Source of the DNA: CAZNHL01 sp964572965
GTDB taxonomy: Bacteria; Bacteroidota; Bacteroidia; Cytophagales; UBA9547
Reading direction: 5' to 3'
Assembly (NCBI GenBank): GCA_964572965.1
Contig: CAZNHL010000097.1
Coordinates: forward strand, 1-11,346
DNA length: 11,346 nucleotides
Each line of letters begins with the position of its first letter. Within the stretch, counting starts at the first letter, position 1. The notes under the pieces were generated by a model that saw only the letters and a program-made list of their open reading frames with translations, did not search any database and was not told the DNA's origin. This document shows positions 1-10,600 of the stretch, piece by piece. The position numbers and the translations under genes were made by a program.

Positions 1-81
1 GGTACTTACACAGCTACCATTACCTGTGACGGCTGTACTAAAACAGAAACCGTAGTGCTTACCGCACCGGCAACAACCTTA
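1..81 (+). repeat. SprB-like unit tail, copy 1 of a long-distance repeat
   Basis: It encodes GTYTATITC, a variable Cys-containing stretch, then KTETVVLTAPA. The same segment recurs at 1300-1380 with about 22 of 27 residues identical. The DNA differs at many third positions (five silent changes in the first nine codons), so this is an old duplication held by selection on the protein. Both copies are followed by a unit containing CNGSAS. Confidence 0.85.
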
Positions 82-1452
82 TCTGTAACAGCGGGCAACA
101 TTGTGAGCCCTACAACCGGCCAGTGCAATGGCAGCGCTTCATTAAATGTGAGCGGAGGAACAGCCCCATATACTTATGCCTGGACAGGAGCAAACAGTTA
201 TACATCTGCAGCAGCAGCGCCGGTTAACTTTTGTGCCGGCCAGTATGATGTTACAGTAACAGATGCCATAGGTTGTAAAGCCACTGCCTCTGTTACTCTG
301 AGCGATTGTGACCTGACTTATACTGTCAGCAAAAAGAACCCTGCCTGCTTCGGAAGCAATACAGGCACGATCACGCTTACCGGTCTGGACACAGGAAATA
401 ACGGGAACAATGGCAACGCGTTAGGTACTTATTATACCTGTAGTGACGGTACGGCCATCAGCCCTGCTCCGGGCGCGAGCATCACAATAGGTCCGGGAGA
501 AGTGAAAAGACTGACTGGTGCTTATGACCTTGCCTCAGTGACAATCAATGGTGGTACCTTGATTACCTGCGGTTCACTGGATGTAAGAACAACATTTAAT
601 ATCAGCAACGGCGGTACACTGTTTGCCATCGGGTCTGTTTACTTCCATGGTATGTCTGTGAATGTTCCGGCAGGCTGCCGCCTTGTGAACGTGAGCAACT
701 CAATGACCTTTACCAATCCGGCAACCATTTACGGTTTGCTTTACAGCTTTAACGGAGCCGTAAATTTCCAGTCAGACCTGACAGTGAAAAGCGGTGCAAG
801 AGTAGTAAACAGAACAGAAATGGCTGCTACAGACTTTACCGTAGAAAACAATGCAGTACTGGAAAACCACGGACGTTTTGTGACATCCGGCAGCGCAACC
901 ATTGCTACAGGCGGTTGGTTCAAACTATTTGAAATTTCTTCGTTCTCAGCAGGCACATTAACAAACAACGGAAAAATAAGCACCCAGGCAGGTACCAACA
1001 ATTGCTTTAAAGTGACAGGTACCTATACAGCTTCATCAACCGGCCGTGTATATACAGAAAACAGTTCTCTCTTGAATATCTGTTTTCCCGGTACCAAACC
1101 TGCGGCAAGTACCATAGAAAGCGGTGTTACCAACGTGGGCACATCAGGCAGCATATGCACATCCTGCACAAGCGCTTTCCCATACCTGGTAGACGTAGCA
1201 GCGGTTTTCGCAAATGAAGGAAATACAAATACAGGCACCTGTTCTGTAACATGGACAGGCACCACCCAGACGGGAGCAAGCATTAAAGACCTGCCGGCAG
1301 GTACATATACAGCCACTATCACCTGTGGAGCCTGTGTAAAAACAGAAACAGTAGTTCTTACAGCCCCGGCATCATTGTTATCGATCACACAAAACCAGGT
1401 AACAAATGCTTCAGGCCTTACTTGTAACGGCAGCGCTTCTGTAACAGTAGCA
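1..1452 (+). CDS. Giant SprB-repeat/RHS protein, upstream part before the assembly gap (5' partial)
   Basis: Frame 1 is open from the first base to the gap, giving 484 residues with no stop. The start lies to the left; an internal GTG at 55 is only a valine codon in a conserved repeat tail. Order of modules: end of a SprB-like unit (residues 1-30), a complete SprB-type unit (about 36-100, with CNGSAS, GGTAPY and VTVTD..GC), the head of another unit (about 107-130), a probable beta-helix (about 158-364), a Cys-rich linker, and a second copy of the unit tail (434-460) leading into a new unit cut by the gap. SprB repeats are known from the gliding adhesin of Flavobacterium, a type IX-secreted surface filament. 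The many Cys, Thr, Gly and Asn residues fit an extracellular protein. This is the same gene as the coding segment after the gap. Function by family: adhesive stalk. The exact role is not visible. Confidence 0.9.
106..300 (+). other. SprB-type repeat unit 1
   Basis: This is a complete unit of about 65 residues with the family pattern: C-x-G-S-A-S, a beta strand, GG-x-x-PY-x-Y-x-W, then CAGQYDVTVTD and GC before the last strand. The two conserved cysteines (the first at 124-126) probably bond after export. Instead of the common LPAGTY it has FCAGQY, a variant shared with the unit that crosses the gap (LCPGKY). Confidence 0.85.
472..1092 (+). other. Probable right-handed beta-helix domain nested between SprB modules
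   Basis: About 205 residues with repeating short strands and turns of roughly 20 residues per rung (VTINGGTLITCG, FNISNGGTLFAIG, MTFTNPATIYG, LTVKSGARVVN, FTVENNAVLENHG, ATIATGGWFK, GTLTNNGKIST). This is typical of parallel beta-helices found in large secreted Bacteroidota proteins. It is preceded by the head of a SprB unit (KKNPACFGSNTGTITLTG at 325-384) and a Gly/Asn-rich linker, and followed by a Cys-rich linker (CTSC at 1159-1170) and a SprB-like tail. It looks like an insertion into a unit. No catalytic polysaccharide-lyase pattern was recognised, so a structural or ligand-binding role is more likely. Confidence 0.55.
1300..1380 (+). repeat. SprB-like unit tail, copy 2 of the long-distance repeat
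   Basis: Partner of the segment at 1-81, offset by 1,299 bp (433 codons). GTYTATITC and KTETVVLTAPA are unchanged while codons differ. It closes the module that contains the beta-helix and opens into the unit crossed by the gap. Confidence 0.85.
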
Positions 1453-1612
1453 NNNNNNNNNNGGCGGAGAAACCCCATATGCCACTTCATGGATCGGGAC
1501 GGGACAGACAGGCCTGAATGCCGCTAACCTTTGTCCCGGCAAATACATAGCAAGTGTAACCGACGCAAGAGGTTGTACAAAAGATGTAGCAGTAAATGTA
1601 ACAGCCACGGGT
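1408..1612 (+). other. SprB-type repeat unit crossing the assembly gap
   Basis: The left half (CNGSASVTVA) is in frame 1 and the right half (GGETPYATSW, LCPGKYIASVTDARGC) is in frame 2. Joined directly they give one unit of normal length with both conserved cysteines, closely matching the unit at 106-300. Confidence 0.8.
1453..1462. other. Assembly gap (10 N) inside the giant gene
   Basis: Ten unknown bases separate frame 1 from frame 2. The residues on either side (CNGSASVTVA, then GGETPYATSW) join into one normal SprB unit with nothing missing when aligned to the unit at 124-170 (CNGSASLNVS, then GGTAPYTYAW). The run of 10 is therefore probably a placeholder. The true missing length should be a multiple of three, most simply zero, or else whole repeat units. 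Confidence 0.95.
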
Positions 1613-4600
1613 ACAGAATGTACTTTAGGTGTGGAGCTTACACCGACAGGAGCAGAGTGTCCCGGTAAAGCAGACGGAACCATTACTGCTGTAGCTTCCG
1701 GCGGAACAGCGCCTTATAAATATTACTGGAGCACAGGAGATTCATTGGGGGCAACAACATCTGACCTGCCTGCTGGTGGATATGCTGTATTGGTAAAAGA
1801 TGCCTCCGGTTGTAAATTTGTTGCAGCAGTGAAGGTGGATAACAATGCTGAAGTATGTACCAACCCTTGCGTACAGGGAGCATTAACAGGAACATTTGTT
1901 AAGAATAAAGATGCAGAATGCCCGTCGGCTGCTAACGGATCTGCAACAGTAACGGTAACTGGCGGTAGCGGTTCATACACTTACCTTTGGAATGGTGTAT
2001 CAGGAAATGCAACACAGAACAATTTATTGCCGCACACATATACTGTAAGAGTTGTAGATCAGGTATCAAAATGTTTTACAGACTTTGGTCAAAGCGTTAC
2101 AATCAATGCCATCAGCAATAACTGTGGTGCTTGTGTTGGTTTCAGCCTGACAACAGTTAAGAAAAATGCTTTATGTCCGGGTGAAGCCAATGGAAGCATA
2201 ACAGCCACAGTCAATAACGGCAGCGGTAATTACAAAATCAAATGGAGCACAGGCGATACACTCAGCCTTTCTCAGCCAATGCTCCCTTCGGGTACTTACT
2301 GGCTTGTTGTGAGAGACCTTACAAAAGGCTGCAAGGATAGCATCAATGTTACAATCAACAACAATACCGGTACCTGCCCGGGCGGCAGATGTACCGGCAC
2401 CTGGTCAGCTACAGCAGAGAAATTAAAAGATGCGAACTGCCCGGGCTCACCTACAGGTTCTGCAAAAGTGACAGTGACCGGGGGCAGCGGTACTTATACT
2501 ATATTATGGAATGGCATGGCAGGTTTGGCTACACGTACCGACCTTCCTGCGGGTACTTATACTGTCCGTGTAATTGACCTTGCCGACAGCTGCTACAAAG
2601 ACATTGCCGATGGGGTAACCATCAACAATAAAAACACCAATTGCATACCTGGCTGCGAAGATTTCAGTGTTACTTCAGTTAAGAAAAATGCTTTATGTCC
2701 GGGTGAAGCCAATGGCAGTATCACCGCTACAGTGCATAACGGCAGTGGTAATTATAAAATCAAATGGAGCACAGGCGATACGCTCAGCCTTTCTCAGCCA
2801 ATGCTCCCTTCGGGTACTTACTGGCTTGTTGTGAGAGACCTTACAAAAGGCTGCAAGGATAGCATCAATGTTACAATCAACAACAATACCGGTACCTGCC
2901 CGGGCGGCAGATGTACCGGCACCTGGTCAGCTACAGCAGAGAAATTAAAAGATGCGAACTGCCCGGGCTCACCTACAGGTTCTGCAAAAGTGACAGTGAC
3001 CGGGGGCAGCGGTACTTATACTATATTATGGAATGGCATGGCAGGTTTGGCTACACGTACCGACCTCCCTGCGGGTACTTATACTGTCCGTGTAATTGAC
3101 CTGGCCGACAGCTGCTACAAAGACATAGCCGATGGAGTAACCATCGGCAATACAGACAATGTATGTAAACCAAAAATATGTGAAGGAGTTACCATCAGCT
3201 CAGTAAAAACAGATGCAACCTGTTCAAACAGAGCAGACGGCACAATTACAACTACGGTTTCCGGAATGACCAACCCTTACAGCATCAGATGGAGTACGGG
3301 CGATACACTTTCTCTCATAAAAATCAACTTGTCTGCCGGTACCTATAATGTTACTGTTACAGACAAGGTGAAAGGTTGTATTATAGCAGATACAATTGAG
3401 ATCAATAACCAGACAACCGTTTGTGTACCATGTACAACAGTGGCAGTTTCACAAAAACTGGGCAATGCTTTATGTCCCGGAACATGTGACGGTCAGGCTT
3501 CCGTAACAGTGACCGGAGGCAGCGGTAACTATGAAATCCAATGGAACGGCATGCCGGGCACAGCGCTCCGCAAAGATTTGTGCCAGGGCACCTATACCAT
3601 TAATGTAATAGACAATGTAACAAAATGCTTTGCCGGTGCAGCTCCGGTATCAATAGCCAATACAAAACCGACCTGCGGAACAACCACAGATACCCCATGC
3701 GACCCTATTCATGTCAGCTATCTTAACAATAACCGATACAGCGTAACCTGTGGAAGCGGGCAAAGCTGTAAAGTGCTCAATGCAGACGGCACTGAGTTTG
3801 ACTTAGGGCATATATTCAATCAGCCGAAAAAGGATTCGGTCATTTACCTGTCAATGACCTGTGGTACAGTAGAGGTATTGGTGAAAGGGAAAACAACTTC
3901 CTCGTTGCCAGTTGACCTGACTACTTCATACACACCCGGTCAGTGTACCAACAATGGCGTAGCCGACCTTGTAATTACAGAAGGCAGCGGCAACTATACC
4001 ATCACAAACAACCGCAACCAGCAGACAAACAGTACACACATTACAGGCTTGCCTGTCGGTCTTACAGTGGTGACCATTGTTGACAATGTAACCGGAAAAA
4101 CAAGTCATGTAGATGTTAACATTGAGCCTGTTCCTACCGAAACAGTGACCGGAGAAGTGCTGAATGTTTACAGCGACGGCTCTCCGAAAGACCTTAAACT
4201 GACGATCACAAGCACCGGAGGTGTGAATACAGCGCCTTATACAGCTTCATGGCCATACCTTGGCCTGACTGACGTGCCTGCGGATCAGATAGTAACCCTG
4301 CCTGATAATTTTGACCAGAATGAAAACCCGACGGTTTCTGTAGTGGTTAAGAACAGTTACGGCTGTTTACAAACCAATTTCATTACACTGGTGCCCTTTT
4401 GCGGAGAACCTTTTGTACCTGAATTCAGCAAGACAGTTCCGAACTGCTTCGGGGGCAACGACGGCCATATCAGCATTACCAACCTGCCTGTCGGAGCAAC
4501 AGCACAATGGCAGGGAACAAGATGGTATCAGAGCGGCCCGAACGCAACCGACCTCTACGCGGGAACCTATGGCCTGACCATTACGAAAAAAACAGGTAAC

Positions 4601-7600
4601 CAGTCATGCGTTGTCTATAACAATACAGAAGCAGTACTGCTTACCCAGCCGGCTCAGTTCAGTTTGTCTGTTGCGCATACAGATGGTTCAACAACTTATA
4701 CAGCGGTACCGAGCGGAGGTACTGCGCCTGTAGGGAACTATCAGTGGAACAACGGGACAACAGGAGCAACCGCAACACTGACCCTGCCGGGAACATTCAA
4801 TGTAACAGCCACAGACAGCAAAGGATGTGCAGCAAAAGCAGTTGTAGTAATAGAAAAACCGGTTTGCGAAGAAACCATTACACTGGTGCCAACAAACCCT
4901 GTTTGTCCGGGCGATAAAAACGGGCAGATTATTGGTTCATTTTCTAAACCGGGAGCAACTTTTGCCTGGACAGGCCCTGACGTAACAAGCCCGGCCAATG
5001 CAACTCAGACAAATCTCGGCAAAGGTGTTTACCTGCTGTCAGTAGACCAGGCGTCTCCGGTATGCCGTTCTTATGCAGGTCTTACTCTCACAGAGCCATT
5101 GCCGATGAAAGTGACCCATACACTGTTTAACGGGACAAGCGTAAAAATCAGTGTTGTAAACGGAACAGCTCCCTACAGCGTGAAGTGGCCGGATAACCAG
5201 GTCACCGATACGCGTGATGACCTGACCCCGGGACAATTGTATAAGATCACCGTTACCGACAAAAAAGGCTGTATAATGCCGGATTCATTCAGGTATGACC
5301 TGTGTAAAGGCAATCCGGTATTTGTAAAAGTAAGGGTGGTCGGAAACGATGCCACACCGATAGTAACCGGAGGAACAGGAAATTATACTTACCTGTGGAC
5401 TGCATTGACAGCCGGAGGATCGGTATCCTATCCGCTGAACGCCGTACAGACAAACCTGGCAAATGGTGCTTATAAACTGGCGGTGACAGACGACAAAGGC
5501 TGCGTTGGTGTTGCAGATACCATCAGGCTCCCTGATTGCGGTTTAACTGTAATGGCACGCCAGACTAAAGAAGCAGTTTGCCCGACCTCATGTACAGGAC
5601 AGGCAGAAGTAACTGTGAGCCCTTTCAGAACAGGGACGCAGGTGACCTGGGATAACGTAGCAGCAGGAAACACACTTTTAAACGCTTGTGCCGGCATACA
5701 CAAAGTAACAGTAACAACACCGGCAGGCTGCCTGATAGAAAAAAGCATTACCATCACTGCGGCATCAGACATTTGCCCTGTAACAACACCGCCATGTAAC
5801 CTCACGGCAAGTGTATTTGACCAGAAAGACAAAATATGCTTTGACGACCAGGGCTTTGTGGATGTACATGTAACGGGCGGTATGGCGCCGCTGAGTTATG
5901 TATGGACAGCTCCGGGTACACAGCACAAACCGGGAGGAAGTTTCATCAGTGATAAAGAAGACCTGGATAATGCCTACCCAGGCACCTATAAACTGGTAGT
6001 GACAGACGTAAACAAATGTACTACCTCTTTAACAGTAACTGTCAACGGTCCTTCATCAAGCCTGAAAGCTTCTGCCGCGGTAACAAAACTTACCTGCACG
6101 GGAGGAACGGCAAGTGCAACAATTACCGTAACAGGAGGAACCGGATCAAGTACGATAACCTGGCCTGACGGTCTGGTTGCAGCACACCGCAACGACCTGC
6201 CTGCCGGAAAATACACCGTAGAAGTAAAAGACGCAGCAGGGGCAGCTACAGGCTGTGAGACTACTGTCAATATTGTCATCGACACATTGAAGTTTACAGG
6301 TGCAATCTATACCTCTCAGAAACTGCTGTGCGAAGGTCAGGAAGCAACACTCACTGCGCGCGCAGTGCCAGGCTACAACTATTTATGGTCAGGGGCGGGA
6401 GTACCGGCAAACACAACGGCACAGGATATCAAAGTAAGGGCTGTAGGGACCTATTATGTAACCTATAGCCAGGATAACTGTACACCGGTAACTCAGTCAA
6501 TCACCGTTGCGCAGAATACAGATTGTAATCCGGTGAGCATTGTATGTGAAACAATCGACCTGATCGATATCGACATCGATCCGTCTGAAGACTGTTTTGC
6601 GCAGCAGACAATTGCTGCTACGGCAGCAGGAATGTACCGCTACAACGAATACCTCGAAGAACAGAAAAAACAGTTCAAGTCAAACTACATCAGTAAAGTA
6701 CTCGGAGAAACTACCGAAACACTGGAAATGGAGTTTGCCGACCAGGAACAGCACTATACATTGTATTACTATGACCAGGCAGGAAACTTGGTGCGTACAG
6801 TGCCGCCTGCAGGTGTAAAAACACTGACCACTGAGCAGACTGCAACAGCAGAGGCCGGCCTGAAGGCCAATACAAACGCTGTATATACAGAACATACATT
6901 ACCGACAACCTATAAATACAACTCGCTTAACCAGCTGGTGGCGCAGGATATGCCTGACCACAGAAAGCAGGACCTTTGGGAACCGGGCACAGCTGCAATC
7001 AGCCTGGCAGCAGGAGAAAAAGTAGCAGCGGTATCATATACCAGCGCCATTGCAGGACTGATGCTTGCAAATACAAGTGACAACCATGCCGAATTGTTTG
7101 CCACAACAGACGGCGGCAAAACATGGACAAGAAAAGACAACCTTGGCCTTGCCAACCTGGACGATATCCAGAAAGTAACTGACGACATTGCCTACACGGT
7201 AGGTAATGCCGGTACATTCCTGAAAAGTGAAGACGGAGGCGTAACATGGGAAATCAAAACCTCCCCGACAAACGACGACCTGTTCAAAGTATACTTTACA
7301 GATGCAGACAACGGCCTTGTAGTAAGCACAGCCGGAAAAATATGGAGAACAAGCAATGCCGGAGTTGACTGGCCTGTTGAAAGGACAGCGCTACAAAACA
7401 AACTGGCGGGCCAAAGTCTCAATGACATGTGGTTTGACGGTCAGAACATCTGGGCAGCATCGGCTGGACAGTCAGAAGGGCACATCTGGAAAAGTACGGA
7501 CAAAGGTGACAGCTGGACAGAACAGACAGCCTTCTCTCCGGGGACCATCAGCAGTGTAGCTTACAATGGCGGCTTCTTCAAAGCTGCAGGCCCTAAAGGC

Positions 7601-10600
7601 TCATTGTTTACTTTTGCCAATGGCAGATATACCCTGACACGTACAGACCTTGGCACAGACATCAGTAAGCTGGCGATCTCAGCTTCGGGTAAACACCTGG
7701 CCATTGCCTCAGACAACAAACTGTATACATCCGATGACCAGGTACACTGGACATCGCCAACAGCCACTGAAGTAAGCAGCATCATCAGTCTGGCAGCTAA
7801 AGACATTGCCATTTCAGCCGATAAAACACAGTTTGCTGAAAGCACAGGCAACTGGAACTTTACATCACCGGGCGTAAATAACATCAGCAAGGTAAGTGTA
7901 ACTACAGCGAAAGTAGTGACTGAGCCTGCAGCAACCGTACCTGTAGCAGCCACACTGGTAGCCGGCGACAAACTGATGTACAAAAACACAGCAGGTACAT
8001 GGACTGAAATTGTACTGTCTAACTGGACAGGCGGACAGATCAAAGACATGTACCAGGTGGCAACAGACAAGCTGCTGTTACTGGGTACAAACAACGTAGT
8101 TTATACTACACGTGCTGTGTCAGAACTGATCCCGGCATCAAACCCGCCTGCATACAAAACAGCCGACAACAAGCTGGAAGCGCTCAATACAGGAATCAGC
8201 ACAATGAGGGCATTCTATCCGGTTGCCGGCGGCCTTTTCGGGCTTGACAATGCCAACGTACTGAAATTTACCACAGACGGTAACCAATGGAACCCGGCGC
8301 TTAGCGTGCAGGTAGATCCGGGGACAAGCATTGCGGAACTGACCTTTAAGAACACAGGTTCAGCCATTAACCAGGCACTTGTGTTGTATGCCAACGGCAC
8401 TTTCAAAGAATATAACGGAAGCACATGGCAGGCAAGGAACACCTCATTGAGTCCGGCGCCGCTGAGAGCAGTACAGGCAACAACAGCAGGTAAATATGCC
8501 GCAGGTAACAATGGAGAAATCTATCAGTATAATGATGCCGATGCTGTTTGGGAATACCGCCCGCACAATACCCTTGGCCTTAGCTTCTCTGACCTTGTGC
8601 AGAGCAACGGCACAGTATTGCTGGCAAACAGCAACAACCTCTTTACATACAATGCCGGGGTGCTTGGCGAAACAGCCAACCTTGCTTCTACTATTACAGA
8701 GCTGGATGCAGAAGGAAGCCGGGTCATTGCTTCCACACAGGCAGGGGCTGTTTACGGCGATGTAAACGCCTGGGCAAGCCCGCTGTATACTTCATCTTAT
8801 GCCATCAGGGCAGTGGATGCCTACAGCACAGGCGCCGACGTGGCGGCCGGTGTATCTGCCGACCTTTACTATTACAATACCGCAACAAGTCAGTGGGCAG
8901 CTTCAGTAAAAACCCACATCCAGCCGCTTGCGGCCCTGGCTTACGGCGACGGCGCCCATGTATATGCTGTGGGTAAACAAGGTACATTGCTCAGCAGCGG
9001 TAATGGCGGTAACGACTGGACACCGCGCAACACAGGCACTACCGAAGACCTGCTTTCTGTTACAGCTTCCGGAAGCCGTGTGGTTACAGGCGGCATCAAC
9101 GGAAGCATCCGTTACAGCGCCAACAGCGGTTCAACCTGGGCTGGCGCTTCCCTTACCCCGGCCAACACACAGCCGGTACGTGCTGTGATGACTGCCAACG
9201 GCACAACAGTACTAGCCCTTGCAGGCAAAAAAGTACTGAAGTCAAACAATGGAGGAGTAACATTTGCGGAAGAAACAGGCGTAACCCTGGAGCAGGATGG
9301 CTACAGCCTCTGGATTGATGCGGACCGCTATGGCTATCTGGTAGGCGATGAAGGCATGGCTTACCGCATTACGCCGAACGGGGCAAGTGGATTTACCTAT
9401 ACAAAAATCAATACCGATGCCAAAACTACCGACGACAAGGGCACAGGCATACCGGTAGCAGACCTGAGAACAGTGAAATTTACCGACAGGCTAACCGGTT
9501 ACCTGACAGGACTGAACGGCCTTGTATTAAAAACAGTAGATGGCGGGCAGCGCTGGACAACTGAAAAAACAGGGGCAGGCACAGGCAGCGACGCGCCGGT
9601 GCTGGCACTGAGCAATGGCGAAACAGGCACGCTCGTAGACGCAGACGGCAAGGTACAGACCCTGCGCGACCGTGCAGACCTGATGAGCAGCCGCTTCTGG
9701 TACGATGAACTCGGGCGTATGATCTTGAGCCAGAATGCCAAACAGTTTAATATAGAAAAATACCTGAGCAATGAACAAAAGGCTACAGTACAAGGTACAG
9801 GCACCATCAGGGCATACAGCTATACGGTGTATGATGAAATTGGCCGTATCATAGAAGTAGGGGAATTGCTGTCGAGGGCAGCGCTTACAACAGCCAAGGC
9901 GGAAAGTCAGGTGAAATACGATTACTTTACCGGCGCTTTCTATAACAGCGGCAGGCGCCGTGAGATTACGCGTACCCGTTATGACGAGGCACTGGCTTCT
10001 TTCATCCTGCAGGGTTTTGCACAGGAAAACCTGCGTACGAGAGTGGCCACTATCTCTTACCAGGATGTAGAGGGTACTATTTTTGGGGACAATGCAGCTT
10101 TGGATTACCGCGCTACACATTATAGTTATGATGTGCATGGCAATGTGAAGACCCTGGTACAGGAGATTAAAACACAGGGCGCTTCACTGACCAAGCGAAT
10201 GGACTATGACTATGACCTGGTGTCGGGTAAGGTAAACTATGTGTATTACCAGAAAGGGGCTGCGGATCAGTTTATCCATCAATATGAATACGATGGAGAC
10301 AACCGCATTACAAAAGTATATACCAGCAAAGACGGCCTGGTTTGGGACAACGATGCTACTTACCAGTATTATGCACATGGGCCATTGGCACAAACCAAAC
10401 TGGGAGATAAGGGCGTGGAGACAACAGACTATGCTTATACAATGCAGGGCTGGATCAAAGGGGCCAAAGGGAATAGCTTCAGTTACAGCCTTGGTTATAA
10501 CAATGTTGATTATAAGAGTATAGGCAATAGTGCCGGTTTGCAGGCAACTCCTGTAGCTAAAGGCTTGTACAATGGCAACATTGCTACCATGGCCAGCCTG

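Larger units (their letters stand above)
1625..3665 (+). repeat. Higher-order array of eight SprB units alternating in two types (A-B four times)
   Basis: Units start near 1625 (A), 1889 (B), 2141 (A), 2396 (B), 2663 (A), 2918 (B), 3188 (A) and 3440 (B). Type A units share A-[DN]-G-[ST]-I-T and W-S-T-G-D-[ST]-L and end in G-C. Type B units share TVTGGSG, W-N-G-[MV] and V-[IV]-D-x(4)-C-[FY]. The A-B pair repeats every 516, 522 and 525 bp (about 174 residues). Most unit junctions carry a pair of cysteines 2-4 residues apart. The pattern shows the array grew by duplicating pairs. Known SprB repeats are extracellular, Ig-like beta modules, so the array should form an extended, disulfide-stiffened stalk. 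Confidence 0.85.

Noticed and set aside
1440..1480. A real frameshift or pseudogene at the frame change
   Set aside because: The change coincides exactly with 10 Ns, and the protein on both sides completes one normal repeat unit.
55..1527. A gene starting with GTG at 55 and ending at 1527
   Set aside because: The frame is open to base 1 and the GTG is a valine inside a conserved repeat tail. The stop at 1525-1527 comes from reading the wrong frame after the N gap; the last 20 or so residues do not match the family.
2389..3099. Twin 62-codon ORFs at 2389-2577 and 2911-3099 on the + strand
   Set aside because: They are the same out-of-frame reading of the two copies of the 522-bp repeat, inside a well-supported coding frame.
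2154..3145. Insertion sequence, transposon or CRISPR array
   Set aside because: The repeats are long, in frame, translated and differ mostly at silent sites. There are no inverted ends, transposase or short spacer-repeat pattern.
7561..8094. Long reverse-strand ORF opposite the propeller
   Set aside because: It lies fully opposite a coding frame with clear Asp-box repeats, and its protein shows only low-complexity hydrophobic sequence with no family signal.
6962..9691. Functional sialidase domain
   Set aside because: Asp boxes alone do not make a sialidase. I see no FRIP/YRIP motif or arginine triad, and the region is much longer than a single sialidase propeller.
9527..10138. Reverse-strand ORF of about 203 codons opposite the propeller-RHS junction
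   Set aside because: It overlaps conserved YD repeats on the + strand and shows no recognisable domain. It is a shadow of the real gene, as are the reverse ORFs at 10184-10636 and 10712-11089.
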